From Tabrizicola flagellatus (GTDB lineage Bacteria; Pseudomonadota; Alphaproteobacteria; Rhodobacterales; Rhodobacteraceae), in the NCBI RefSeq assembly GCF_008271465.1, contig NZ_VMDU01000018.1:1-55927 (forward strand): a DNA stretch of 55,927 nt, in the 5' to 3' direction. The notes beneath the pieces were generated by a model. The model was not told where the DNA came from. It worked only from the letters and a program-made list of their open reading frames with translations, and did no database searches. Position numbers and translations under genes: made by a program. Positions 24,940-33,379 of this stretch are shown here, one piece after another. Numbering within the stretch: the first letter of the stretch is position 1; every line of letters starts with the position of its first letter.

Positions 24940-26702
24940 GCCTCGAACGGGTCCCAGTCGTCGTCGGCCTCGGGCTCGGCGGCAGGCAGGGCGCTTTCGG
25001 CGGCTGCGGCGGTCAGGCTTTCGGGGGCGCGGACCTCGGCGATCCGGGCGCCGGGGAAGGCCGCGAAGACCGCCTGCACCAGCGGGTTCTGCGCCGCTTC
25101 GGCCTGGGCCTGGGCCAGCTCGCGGTCGCGCGTCTCGGCGATGGTCGGCGCCCCGCCCGAGGCCACGACCGAGACCGCCCAGCGCGCGCCGGTCCAGCCC
25201 TGGAGCCGCTGGCCAAGCCGCGCGGCCAGGTCGGGTTTCGCGCCGGGGGCCGGTTCGAACTCGATCCGGCCGGGGGAATAGCGGGCGAGGCGCAGGCCCG
25301 TCTCGACCTCGTTCAGAAGCAGGATGTCGCGCTTCTGGCGGATGAGTTCGATGACGGAGTCGAAGGTCGCATAGACCTGCAACTGGCCTTCGGCGAGCGC
25401 CGGGGCGGCGGCGGTCATGGTCGGGCCGAGGCTGGGGGCCGCATGGGCCGGGGCAAGACGGGGGGCATGGACCGTGCCGCCGCCGTTGCCGATCCCCGTG
25501 CCGCCGCCCGCCGGGGCGCCCCCCGGCGTCGGCGCGGGCCGAGGGCCTTCGGACAGCTTCTTCACCAGCGTCTCGGGGTCGGGCAGGTCGGCGACATGGG
25601 TCAGGCGGATCACCGCCATTTCGGCCGCCATCATCGCGTTCGGGGCCAGCGCCACCTCTTCGATGGCCTTGAGCAGCATCTGCCACATCCGCGTCAGCGC
25701 CCGCTTCGGCAGGCGGGCCGCCATGTCCTGCCCGCGCGCCTGTTCGTCGGGCGGCGTGGTCGGATCCTCGGCCGAGGCGGGGTTGATCTTGATGACGGAA
25801 ATCCAGTGCGTGATCTCGGCCAGGTCGCGCAGCACGGCCATCGGGTCGGCCCCGTCGGCATATTGCGCCGAAAGCTCCGCCAGCGCCGCCGCCGCGTCGC
25901 CCTTCATGATGAGGTCGAAGAGGTCCAGCGTCCGGCCCCGGTCGGCCAGCCCCAGCATGGCGCGCACCTGGTCGCCGGTGGTCTCCCCCGCGCCATGGGC
26001 GATGGCCTGGTCCATCAGGCTCATCGCGTCACGGACGGAGCCTTCTGCGGCCCGCGTGATCAGCGCCAGCGCCTCGGGGGCGAGCCGGGCGCCCTCGGCC
26101 TCGGCCACCTTCGCCAGATGGGCCATCATGACCTCGGGCTCGATCCGTTTCAGGTCGAAGCGCTGGCAGCGCGACAGGACGGTGACGGGAACCTTGCGGA
26201 TCTCCGTGGTGGCGAAGATGAACTTCACATGCGGGGGCGGTTCCTCCAGCGTCTTCAGAAGCGCGTTGAAGGCGTTCACCGACAGCATGTGCACTTCGTC
26301 GATGATGTAGACCTTGAAGCGCGCCGAGGCCGCCCGGTAGTGGACACTGTCGATGATCTCGCGGATGTCGCCGACCCCGGTTCGCGAGGCCGCGTCCATC
26401 TCCATCACGTCGACGTGGCGGCCCTCGGCGATGGCGCGGCAGGGTTCGCAGACGCCGCAGGGTTCGGTGGTGGGTCCGCCGGTGCCGTCGGGGCCGATGC
26501 AGTTCAGGCCCTTGGCGATGATGCGGGCGGTGGTGGTCTTGCCGACCCCGCGCACGCCGGTCATCACGAAGGCATGGGCGATCCGGTCGGCGGCGAAGGC
26601 GTTCTTCAGGGTGCGCACCATCGCCTCCTGCCCGATCAGGTCGGCAAAGGTCTGCGGGCGGTATTTGCGGGCAAGGACCTGGTAGGCGGGCTGGTCGGAC
26701 AT
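24936..26702 (-). CDS. dnaX: DNA polymerase III subunits gamma/tau
   Basis: 588 aa. The clamp-loader ATPase. Walker A GVRGVGKTTTAR lies near residues 49-60, a zinc module runs from CIGPDGTGG to EPCGVCEPC near 68-88, then the DEVHMLS Walker B, LLKTLEEPP, and sensor 1 FATTEIRKVP. The C-terminal third is Pro/Gly-rich with a tau-like region. I see no obvious slippery A-run that would give a separate gamma form. It is the first gene of dnaX-GNAT-ybaB-recR. Confidence 0.96.
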   Translation of the reverse strand: MSDQPAYQVLARKYRPQTFADLIGQEAMVRTLKNAFAADRIAHAFVMTGVRGVGKTTTARIIAKGLNCIGPDGTGGPTTEPCGVCEPCRAIAEGRHVDVMEMDAASRTGVGDIREIIDSVHYRAASARFKVYIIDEVHMLSVNAFNALLKTLEEPPPHVKFIFATTEIRKVPVTVLSRCQRFDLKRIEPEVMMAHLAKVAEAEGARLAPEALALITRAAEGSVRDAMSLMDQAIAHGAGETTGDQVRAMLGLADRGRTLDLFDLIMKGDAAAALAELSAQYADGADPMAVLRDLAEITHWISVIKINPASAEDPTTPPDEQARGQDMAARLPKRALTRMWQMLLKAIEEVALAPNAMMAAEMAVIRLTHVADLPDPETLVKKLSEGPRPAPTPGGAPAGGGTGIGNGGGTVHAPRLAPAHAAPSLGPTMTAAAPALAEGQLQVYATFDSVIELIRQKRDILLLNEVETGLRLARYSPGRIEFEPAPGAKPDLAARLGQRLQGWTGARWAVSVVASGGAPTIAETRDRELAQAQAEAAQNPLVQAVFAAFPGARIAEVRAPESLTAAAAESALPAAEPEADDDWDPFEA

Positions 26703-26769
26703 GGAATCCCCGTGGCGTCGGAGGGCAGATTAGGCGGCGGGGGCGGGAAGGTCCACCGCCAAGGCAGCC

Positions 26770-27330
26770 TCAGGCGGGACCGTAGAGCCGCGCCGGCAGG
26801 CCGCGCAGCACGTCCGAGTTCCGCCGCATCCGCGCCAGCGTCCAGGCGCCCTGGAAGCCGATCATGAAGGTTTCGGCCGCCTCGCGCGCCTGTGCCTCGG
26901 ACAGGCCGAGCGCCTCGCCATGCCGGGCGGCGGCGGCGATGATCCGGTCGAAGGAGCGTTCGGCCTGGGCGCGGAAGCGGTCCTGGTCGGGGCCGTCGAA
27001 CAGAAGGCCGAAGATCGGGCAGGCATCGGCACTGTTCAGGATGTCGAAGAGCTTGGCCATCTTGAAGGCGAAGGTCGTCACCCCGTGCCGCCAGTCGGGC
27101 GCGCTGCGGAAGCTGTCGTCGATCACCCGGATGATTTCCGAGGCCGTCCAGTCCGCCGCCGCGCAGGCGAGGTCGGCCTTTCCGTCCGGGAAATGGTGGT
27201 AGAGCGAGCCCTTGGGCACCCCGGCCTCGGCCAGGATCTCGGACAGGCCGGTGCCGTCATAGCCGCGCTGGCGGAAAAGCCGGGTGGCGGCCTGGATCAG
27301 GCGCTCGCGGGTCGTGGGTTCGTCGCTCAT
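26770..27330 (-). CDS. TetR/AcrR-family transcriptional repressor
   Basis: 186 aa. The N-terminal helix-turn-helix is clear (ERLIQAATRLFRQRGYDGTGLSEILAEAGVPKGSLYHHFPDGKADL, residues ~8-52), with a C-terminal ligand domain of the LmrA/YxaF-like (TetR_C) type. The start MSDEPTTRERL at 27330 is preferred; the frame extends 20 codons further into the operator region. Two identical palindromes in the divergent promoter (27372-27409) are likely its operators, so it should repress itself and the hydrolase gene. Confidence 0.9.
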   Translation of the reverse strand: MSDEPTTRERLIQAATRLFRQRGYDGTGLSEILAEAGVPKGSLYHHFPDGKADLACAAADWTASEIIRVIDDSFRSAPDWRHGVTTFAFKMAKLFDILNSADACPIFGLLFDGPDQDRFRAQAERSFDRIIAAAARHGEALGLSEAQAREAAETFMIGFQGAWTLARMRRNSDVLRGLPARLYGPA

Positions 27331-27371
27331 CCGGCGCAGCATAGGCGGTCGGCGCGGGCGGGAAAAGACTG

Positions 27372-27409
27372 GACCGATCGGTCTAGTCATGCTATTGGAC
27401 CGATCGGTC
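27372..27409. promoter_or_regulatory. Twin TetR-type operators in a divergent promoter
   Basis: Two identical 12-bp perfect palindromes, GACCGATCGGTC, at 27372-27383 and 27398-27409, each inside a shared GGACCGATCGGTCTA block. Their centres are 26 bp apart. They lie between the TetR gene (left) and the alpha/beta hydrolase gene (right) and are the expected binding sites of that repressor. Confidence 0.85.
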
Positions 27410-27427
27410 TAATCGGCGGAGGCGGCG

Positions 27428-28297
27428 ATGCTGGATGCGACGGGGCGGGTGCGTGCGGATGCGGCAGAGGAGCTGGACATCCGTAGCGAAGGAGCGGTCC
27501 TGCGCGGGCGGCTGGTCCTGCCGCAGGGGCGACCGCGCGCGGCGCTGGTGCTGCACGGGGCGACGGGGGCTCCGGCCGGATACTACCGGGCCTTCGCCGA
27601 CTGGGCGGCGGCAGAGCGGGATCTGGCCGTCCTCACCTACGACTACCGCGATTTCGGCGCCTCGCAGCGCCGGCCGATGCGCGCATCGCGGGCGACACTT
27701 GCCGACTGGGGGCGGTTCGACCAGGCGGCGGCGCTGGCCGAGTTGGCGCGGCGGTTCCCTGACACGCCCCTGTGGGTGCTGGGCCATTCGGTCGGCGGGC
27801 TGTGGCTCGGCTGGCATCCGGCGATGGTGCGGGTGGAACGGGCGATCACGCTTGGCGCCGGGCTGACCCATGTCAGCGACCACCCGCCGCGCTATCGCTG
27901 GAAGGCCCGGCTGTTCTGGTCGCCGCCGGTGCGGGCGCTGGCGCGGACGGCGGGCTATCTGCCGGGGCGACTGGTGGGCCTGGGCGCCGACCTGCCGCGC
28001 GGGGTCTATGAGGACTGGCGGCGCTGGTGCCTGACGCCGGGCTGGCATCTGTCGGACGTGGGCCGGACCCTGCCGCTGCCCGACCCCGCGCGAGTCACCG
28101 CCCGGCTGAGGACGATCGCCGTGGCCGACGACGATCTGGTGCCGCCCGAGGCGGTCTGGCGCGCAAGGGCGCTGTATCCCGAGGCGGAGAAGGAGCAGAA
28201 GGTGCTGCGCCCGGCCGATTTCGGGCTGGCGCGCATCGGCCACATCCCGCCCTTCGCCCGGCGCAACGCGGCGCTGTGGCCGGCGATCCTCGACTAG
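27428..28297 (+). CDS. Alpha/beta hydrolase
   Basis: 289 aa. The nucleophile elbow is GHSVGG near residue 118, an oxyanion region is LVLHGATGAP, and a late Asp (AVADDDLVPP) and His (ARIGHIPPF) complete a Ser-Asp-His triad. No signal peptide. A GGAGG ribosome site precedes ATG 27428. The substrate is unknown; its divergent TetR repressor with twin operators suggests induction by a small molecule. It ends convergent with the DinB-fold gene, the two stop codons sharing the tetranucleotide CTAG. Confidence 0.88.
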   Translation: MLDATGRVRADAAEELDIRSEGAVLRGRLVLPQGRPRAALVLHGATGAPAGYYRAFADWAAAERDLAVLTYDYRDFGASQRRPMRASRATLADWGRFDQAAALAELARRFPDTPLWVLGHSVGGLWLGWHPAMVRVERAITLGAGLTHVSDHPPRYRWKARLFWSPPVRALARTAGYLPGRLVGLGADLPRGVYEDWRRWCLTPGWHLSDVGRTLPLPDPARVTARLRTIAVADDDLVPPEAVWRARALYPEAEKEQKVLRPADFGLARIGHIPPFARRNAALWPAILD

Positions 28298-28851
28298 CGC
28301 ATCAGGTCCGCTTCGGACCAGCCCAGACGCGCCATGTCTCGGGCCCGGGCGGGCGCGTCGTCGCCCACGATGAACTCGTCCAGCTGCGGCGGCCGCACCG
28401 GCGTGGCCGAGAGCATCCCGTGGACCTGGCCGCGGTGGTGGGTCTGGTGCTGGAAGAGATGCGACAGGATATCGTCGCGCCGGTCGTGCTGCACCCGGTC
28501 CCTGCGCTCGATGGCGACGATCTCGGCCAGCGTCACGGGCGTCTGGTCCTGGACATGCGCCAGAAGGGCAGCGTCGCTGTCGGCCTGCCAGGCGGCAAGG
28601 GTGGGCAGGTCCGGGCATCGGTCGGCCTCGTCCAGCCGGGCGAGATCGAGCGGCCGGCCACGAAGCGCGTCCAGATAGAAGCGGTCCACCATCAGGATGT
28701 GGTTCAGGGTCTGCTGGATCGAGCCGAAGAAGGCCGGACGCCCTGCGGTCAGCGTGTCGCGGTCAAGCCGGGCGCAAGCTTCGTGCAGGCGGGCATTTGC
28801 CAGACGGTTGGCCTGGGCAAGCTTGCGAAAGATGCGCAGGGGATCTGTCAT
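28294..28851 (-). CDS. DinB-fold (YfiT-like) metal-dependent protein
   Basis: 185 aa, a four-helix-bundle protein of the DinB/YfiT superfamily (unrelated to DNA polymerase IV). The expected His triad is seen in FFGSIQQTLNHILMVDRFYL (first His) and FQHQTHHRGQVHGML (the HxxxH pair). Such proteins act as metal-dependent thiol transferases or hydrolases; the reaction here is unknown. The start at 28851 was chosen over ATG 28878 because the helical bundle opens directly after it. The SRP RNA gene lies about 40 nt upstream on the same strand. Confidence 0.87.
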   Translation of the reverse strand: MTDPLRIFRKLAQANRLANARLHEACARLDRDTLTAGRPAFFGSIQQTLNHILMVDRFYLDALRGRPLDLARLDEADRCPDLPTLAAWQADSDAALLAHVQDQTPVTLAEIVAIERRDRVQHDRRDDILSHLFQHQTHHRGQVHGMLSATPVRPPQLDEFIVGDDAPARARDMARLGWSEADLMR

Positions 28852-28890
28852 TCCTGCCACATCGAAGGCATGCCCCATCGGAGGGAAGAG

Positions 28891-28990
28891 GTGAGAGGCT
28901 GGACAACGACCCAAGCGGGGCTCGTTACGGCTGCTTCCTTCCGGACCTGACCGGGTTGGCGAGGCGCCTGCCCGCGCCAACCTCTCGCAG
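28891..28990 (-). ncRNA. ffs: Signal recognition particle 4.5S RNA
   Basis: The complement carries the universally conserved SRP core GGTCAGGTCCGGAAGGAAG followed by CAGCC (about 28929-28953), which binds Ffh. Outer strands GAGAGGTTGG (5') and CCAGCCTCTC (3') pair to close a ~100-nt hairpin, as in the bacterial small SRP RNA. The ends are set by that outer helix and are accurate to a few bases. Confidence 0.95.
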
Positions 28991-29026
28991 CTGCATATAG
29001 GCGTGGCGGGCAGGATTCGCAAGCAA

Positions 29027-29105
29027 GCTCGGGCCGCCTCTTCTCTTCCTTCGGATCCTCCCTGGAAGGGCAGGAGCGAGGAGGGCACGAAGGGCTCGAC
29101 GAGCC
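29027..29105. repeat. Dispersed palindromic element, copy E (divergent)
   Basis: The most diverged copy. The right half GCGAGGAGGGCACGAAGGG and CTCGACGAGC follow the family; the left half is eroded. It lies between ffs (-) and the M24 gene (+), a divergent junction. Confidence 0.5.
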
Positions 29106-29148
29106 TTGCCGGAAGGTGTGATCCTGAACCGCAAACGGGGAGGGAGCG

Positions 29149-30522
29149 ATGACACGACTGCAACGGATGGATTGGCCGGACCATGGCAGCCCCGACCTGC
29201 CGCCCGCCTTCGCCCTGGCCGAGGCCGAGGCGCGGCTGGCGGCGGTGCGGACGGCGATGGCCGGGGCCGGTTATCGGGCCCTGGTCATCTACGGCGACCG
29301 CGAGCACGCGGCCAACCTGCACTGGCTGACCGGCTTCGATCCCCGCTTCGAGGAGGCGGTGCTGATCGTCACCGAAGGCGATGCGCTCCTGCTCGCCGGG
29401 AACGAGTGCCTGGCCTACACGGCGGTCTCGCCCCTCGTCGCCAGCGGGGCGGTGCGGACGGGCCTTTGCGCCTCGCTGTCGCTGCCGAGCCAGCCGCGCG
29501 GGTCGCGGCGGCTGTGGGACTGGCTGGATCTGGCGATCCCGGCCGGGGCGAAGGTGGGCGCAGTCGGCTGGAAATGGTATGGCGCCGACGAGCTTCCCCC
29601 CGGCGCGGATCCGGCGCTGGCGCTGGACATCCCGGCCTTCCTCGCCGATCCGCTGCGCGACCGCGCGGGGCGGGTCGAGAATGCGACGGCGCTGTTCATG
29701 CATCCCGGCCATGGCCTGAGGGCGCGGATCGGCGTCGATGACATCGCCCGGCTGGAATTCGCCAATCACATGGCGGCCTCGGCCCTGAAGCGCATGGTCT
29801 TTGCCTTGCAGGAAGGCATGACCGATTTCGCGGCGGTCGAGGCGGCGCGGATCGGCGGGCTGCCGCTGGGCTGCCATGTCACCTTCGCGATGGGCGACAC
29901 GCCGGGCCTCTCCGGCCCCATCGGCGACCGGATCCGCCGTGGTGTGCCGGCCAGCTTCAACATCGCGCATTGGGGCGCGAACATCTGCCGGGCCGGCTGG
30001 ATGGCGCGGGGGCCGGCCGATCTGCCGGACAGCGCGGCGGGCTATCTGGAGGACTTCGTCTTCCCCTACGCCCGCGCCATGTCGGACTGGTGCGCGATGA
30101 TGCGCCCCGGCGTCACCGGCGGGTCGGTCTGGGCGATGATCCACGACCGCCTGCCTCCCGCCTTCGGCATCACGCTGAACCCCGGCCACCTGATCGGGCT
30201 GGACGAATGGATCTCCTCGCCGATCTGCCGGGGCTCGGAGGTGCCGCTGGCCTCGGGCATGGCGATGCAGATGGACGTGATCCCGGCGCATCCCGACTGG
30301 GGCTCGACCCGGATGGAGGACGGCTATGTCATCGCCGACGAGGCCCTGCGCGAGGCGCTGGCGCGGCGGCATCCGAACCTGATGCGGCGCTGTGCCCTGC
30401 GGGCCGAGGTCATGACGCGGGTGATCGGGATGGAGGTGCCCGAAAGCCTGCTGCCGCTGGCCGATACCTGCGGGATCATCGCGCCCTGGCTGCTGGACCC
30501 CGCGCAGGTGGTGGTGCTGTGA
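29149..30522 (+). CDS. M24 (creatinase/aminopeptidase P fold) protein with degenerate metal site
   Basis: 457 aa. An N-terminal creatinase-type domain (residues 20-170) precedes a pita-bread M24 domain. Of the five metal ligands of true M24 peptidases, the His is kept (NPGHLIG) and the last Glu is kept (RMEDGYVI). The region that should hold the two Asp ligands reads ASFNIAHWGANICRAG and lacks them, and the fourth ligand is Asp (MQMDVIP), not Glu. This suggests a metal-independent, creatinase-like hydrolase rather than a peptidase. I considered DMSP lyase DddP, also M24, but its signatures are absent. GGGAGGGAG precedes the ATG. Confidence 0.82.
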   Translation: MTRLQRMDWPDHGSPDLPPAFALAEAEARLAAVRTAMAGAGYRALVIYGDREHAANLHWLTGFDPRFEEAVLIVTEGDALLLAGNECLAYTAVSPLVASGAVRTGLCASLSLPSQPRGSRRLWDWLDLAIPAGAKVGAVGWKWYGADELPPGADPALALDIPAFLADPLRDRAGRVENATALFMHPGHGLRARIGVDDIARLEFANHMAASALKRMVFALQEGMTDFAAVEAARIGGLPLGCHVTFAMGDTPGLSGPIGDRIRRGVPASFNIAHWGANICRAGWMARGPADLPDSAAGYLEDFVFPYARAMSDWCAMMRPGVTGGSVWAMIHDRLPPAFGITLNPGHLIGLDEWISSPICRGSEVPLASGMAMQMDVIPAHPDWGSTRMEDGYVIADEALREALARRHPNLMRRCALRAEVMTRVIGMEVPESLLPLADTCGIIAPWLLDPAQVVVL

Positions 30523-30542
30523 CCGGGGGCCCCCACCCCCAT

Positions 30543-30566
30543 CCCCTCCCCACGGCGGGGGAGGGG
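30543..30566. terminator. GC hairpin after the M24 gene
   Basis: A 9-bp stem CCCCTCCCC/GGGGAGGGG with a 6-nt loop, 20 nt after the stop codon. There is no T-run, so termination would be weak or Rho-assisted; it may also be a small repeat. Confidence 0.5.
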
Positions 30567-30644
30567 AGCCGCGCCATCTGACGCGGCGTTCCGGGTGACG
30601 CGGGGGCCGGGTTTCGCCATTCTCGCCCCGCAAGGGAGACCGCC

Positions 30645-32672
30645 ATGACCGCCAGCTATCCGCATCTTCTGTCGCCGATCACGCTCGCCGGCGTGACACT
30701 GCGAAACCGCAGCCTGATGGGCTCGATGCACACGGGGCTGGAAGAGACGGGGGACTGGGGCCGGGTCGCGGCCTTCTACGCCGCGCGGGCGCGGGGTGGG
30801 GCCGGGCTGATCGTCACCGGCGGCATGGCGCCGAACCGCGAGGGCGGGGTGTTCCCCGGCGCGGCGGGGCTGTTCGGCGACAGGGACATCGCCAATCACC
30901 GCCGGGTGACCGAGGCCGTCCATGCCGAGGGCGGCCATATCGCCATGCAGATCCTGCATGCCGGGCGCTATGCCTATGGCAAGGATTGTGTGGCGCCCTC
31001 GGCCATCAAGTCCCCCATCTCTCCCTTCCCCCCGCGCGAGCTGGACGAGGCGGGGATCGAGAAGCAGATCAGTGACATCGCCACCGCGGCGGCGCGGGCG
31101 ATCGAGGCGGGCTATGACGGGGTCGAGGTGATGGGTTCGGAAGGCTATTTCCTGAACCAGTTCCTCGTCACCCACACCAACCGCCGCACCGACCGCTGGG
31201 GGGGCAGTTACGAGAACCGCATGCGCCTTCCGGTCGAGGTGGTGACCCGCGTCCGCGCGGCCATGGGGCCTGGGGCGGTGCTGATCTACCGCATCTCGCT
31301 GATCGACCTGGTGCCGGACGGCTCCACCTGGGACGAGGTGGTGCAGCTGGCCCGCGCCATCGAGACGGCGGGGGCGAGCGTGCTGAACACCGGCATCGGC
31401 TGGCATGAGGCGCGGGTGCCGACCATCGCGACCTCGGTCCCCCGCGCGGGCTTCGCGCATCTGACTGCGCGGCTGCGGCCCGAGGTGGGGATCCCGGTCA
31501 TCACCTCGAACCGGATCAACTCGCCCGAGGTGGCGGAAAGGCTGCTGGCCGAGGGGGCGGCCGACATGGTGTCGATGGCGCGGCCCTGGCTGGCCGATGC
31601 CGATTTCATTGCCAAGGCGGCGGCGGGCAGGGCGGCACAGATCGCCCCCTGCATCGCCTGCAACCAAGCCTGCCTGGACCATACCTTCAGCGGCAAGCTG
31701 ACCTCGTGCCTGGTGAACCCGCGCGCCTGCCACGAGACCGAACTTGTATATACGCCCACGGACAGCCCGAAACGGGTGGCCGTGGTCGGGGCCGGTCCGG
31801 CTGGGATGATGGCGGCCATCGTTGCCGCCGGACGCGGGCATCAGGTCTCGCTGTTCGACAAGGCCGACCGCATCGGCGGCCAGCTGAACCTGGCCAAGCA
31901 GGTGCCGGGCAAGGAAGAGTTTCACGGGCTGGTGGACTGGTTCGCCACCATGCTGACCGCGCCCGGCATCACGCTGCGCCTGGGGCATGAGGCGGTGGCC
32001 GATGACCTGGCGGGCTTTGACGAGGTGGTGATCGCGACCGGGGTCACCCCGCGCGATCCCGGGATCCCGGTGGAGCCGGGGGCGAAGGTGCTGTCCTACA
32101 TCGACGTGCTGAACGGGGCGGATCCGGGGCGCCGGGTGGCCATCGTCGGCGCGGGCGGCATCGGCTTCGACGTGGCCGAGACGCTGGTGCACGAAGGACC
32201 AAGTCCGACGCTGGACCCCGCGCTCTGGCGTGAGGAATGGGGTGTTTCCGCGCCCTGGCAGGATCGCGGCGGGCTTGCCGCCACGGGCCCGCAGCCGCAT
32301 CCGCCGGCGCGCGAGGTGCATCTTCTGCAACGCAAGCCGGAAAAGCCCGGCCGGCACCTGGGCAAGACCACGGGCTGGATCCACCGGGCGAGCCTGGCGA
32401 TGAAGCGGGTCAGGATGCAGGGCGGGGTGGTTTACGAACGCATCACGCCCGAAGGGCTGTGGATCAGCCACGGCCCGGACCGCGCGCAGCCGGAACTGCT
32501 CGCGGTCGATGCCGTGGTGCTCTGCGCAGGGCAAGAGCCGGATCGGCGGCTCAGCGCAGAGCTTGACCGGCGCGGCATCCCCCACCATCGGATCGGCGGG
32601 GCGGACGTGGCGGCCGAGCTGGATGCCAAGCGCGCCATAGATCAGGCGGCGCGCCTGGCGGCCCGGCTGTGA
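30645..32672 (+). CDS. fadH: NADPH-dependent 2,4-dienoyl-CoA reductase-type flavoenzyme
   Basis: 675 aa, the full length of the FadH/trimethylamine dehydrogenase group. An N-terminal old-yellow-enzyme TIM barrel (FMN; HAGRYAYGKD, residues 1-350) leads to the iron-sulphur cluster cysteines CIACNQACLDHTFSGKLTSC (C-X2-C-X3-C ... C), then an FAD/NADPH half with VAVVGAGPAGMMAA and VAIVGAGGIGFDVAE. FadH removes cis double bonds at even positions in beta-oxidation of unsaturated fatty acids. Other members of the group use different substrates, so the assignment is probable rather than certain. AAGGGAG precedes the ATG. Confidence 0.88.
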   Translation: MTASYPHLLSPITLAGVTLRNRSLMGSMHTGLEETGDWGRVAAFYAARARGGAGLIVTGGMAPNREGGVFPGAAGLFGDRDIANHRRVTEAVHAEGGHIAMQILHAGRYAYGKDCVAPSAIKSPISPFPPRELDEAGIEKQISDIATAAARAIEAGYDGVEVMGSEGYFLNQFLVTHTNRRTDRWGGSYENRMRLPVEVVTRVRAAMGPGAVLIYRISLIDLVPDGSTWDEVVQLARAIETAGASVLNTGIGWHEARVPTIATSVPRAGFAHLTARLRPEVGIPVITSNRINSPEVAERLLAEGAADMVSMARPWLADADFIAKAAAGRAAQIAPCIACNQACLDHTFSGKLTSCLVNPRACHETELVYTPTDSPKRVAVVGAGPAGMMAAIVAAGRGHQVSLFDKADRIGGQLNLAKQVPGKEEFHGLVDWFATMLTAPGITLRLGHEAVADDLAGFDEVVIATGVTPRDPGIPVEPGAKVLSYIDVLNGADPGRRVAIVGAGGIGFDVAETLVHEGPSPTLDPALWREEWGVSAPWQDRGGLAATGPQPHPPAREVHLLQRKPEKPGRHLGKTTGWIHRASLAMKRVRMQGGVVYERITPEGLWISHGPDRAQPELLAVDAVVLCAGQEPDRRLSAELDRRGIPHHRIGGADVAAELDAKRAIDQAARLAARL

Positions 32673-32678
32673 CGCCGA

Positions 32679-32746
32679 GGCTCGTCGGCGGCTTCGCCTC
32701 TCCTCGCGGACTTGCCGAGGAGAAGACGAAGTCGCACGACGAGGGG
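32679..32746. repeat. Dispersed palindromic element, copy F (reverse orientation)
   Basis: Left arm GGCTCGTCGGCGGCTTCGCC, right arm CGAGGAGAAGACGAAGTCG...; relative to copies D and G the two arms are swapped. It fills the convergent gap between fadH and the EF-hand gene. Confidence 0.78.
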
Positions 32747-32751
32747 CAGCG

Positions 32752-33012
32752 TCAGCCGCCCGAGGACGCCTCGGGCGCCTTGATCACGCCGCTGTCGAGC
32801 GCGGCCTGAAGCTCGGTCGCATCGACCGCGCCATCGGCATTGGTATCGATTCCCTTGAAGCCGTCCTCGGTGAGATCCGTCCAGACCGCCTGAAGCTCGA
32901 CCAGCGACCAGGTGCCGTTGCCGTCGGTGTCCGCCACCTCGGGCAGGGTGGCCTGGGCGAAGGCGGCCGAAGCGAATGCGACCGGTGCAAGCAGGATTGC
33001 GAAGCGTTTCAT
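32752..33012 (-). CDS. Small secreted EF-hand protein
   Basis: 86 aa. A signal peptide (MKRFAILLAPVAFASAAFAQ) is followed by two EF-hand calcium loops, DTDGNGTWSLVE and DTNADGAVDATE, the usual pair of a calmodulin-like unit. It is probably a periplasmic calcium-binding protein. AAAGGAG lies 7 nt upstream of the ATG and fixes the start. Confidence 0.87.
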   Translation of the reverse strand: MKRFAILLAPVAFASAAFAQATLPEVADTDGNGTWSLVELQAVWTDLTEDGFKGIDTNADGAVDATELQAALDSGVIKAPEASSGG

Positions 33013-33379
33013 GGAAGTCTCCTTTTCTACCCATGATTGCGTGGCGCGGGTTTTCCCGCCACGGAGGCTAGCTAAGGGCTTGTGGGACGATGTTCCATAT
33101 GACTTCGCTGAAGTAGGGATCTGTTGACATATATCCGCCCATGGCACGCTATCGGCGGAACTTTTTCCCGCCCATGGCGGTCGGGTCGGCCTTTGCTTGC
33201 CCAGCGGATTTCACGTTTCAGGCGAGAGTTTGCCAGGGAAATGGCACGAGCCGCCGTTTCCTCGCCCACAACGATCCCCCACAATACCCCGGATCGGTCG
33301 CGCGATTGCCGCCATCCTGCCCGATTTCCTTGTGAAACCTGTTTGTCACAAACGGCGTGATTGTTCCCAAGAGGACACT
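33013..33379. other. Divergent intergenic region, EF-hand/LysR
   Basis: A 367-nt region, locally A+T-richer than its surroundings, serving two divergent genes. It holds a GCGGG-TTTT-CCCGC hairpin in the EF-hand leader (33046-33059), a short ACTTC/GAAGT dyad (33102-33114), a TTGACA box at 33124-33129 with no well-placed -10 partner I trust, and an inverted repeat close to the LysR gene. No gene is supported. Confidence 0.6.
33330..33351. promoter_or_regulatory. Inverted repeat upstream of the LysR-type gene
   Basis: TTGTGA-N10-TCACAA, centred about 40 nt upstream of the LysR start codon. Its position fits an autoregulatory site; the geometry is not a CRP/FNR site (N6/N4). Confidence 0.4.

Noticed and set aside
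29149-30522. DMSP lyase DddP
   Set aside because: The protein is M24-fold and from a suitable lineage, but the sequence lacks DddP-specific blocks and the Asp metal ligands.
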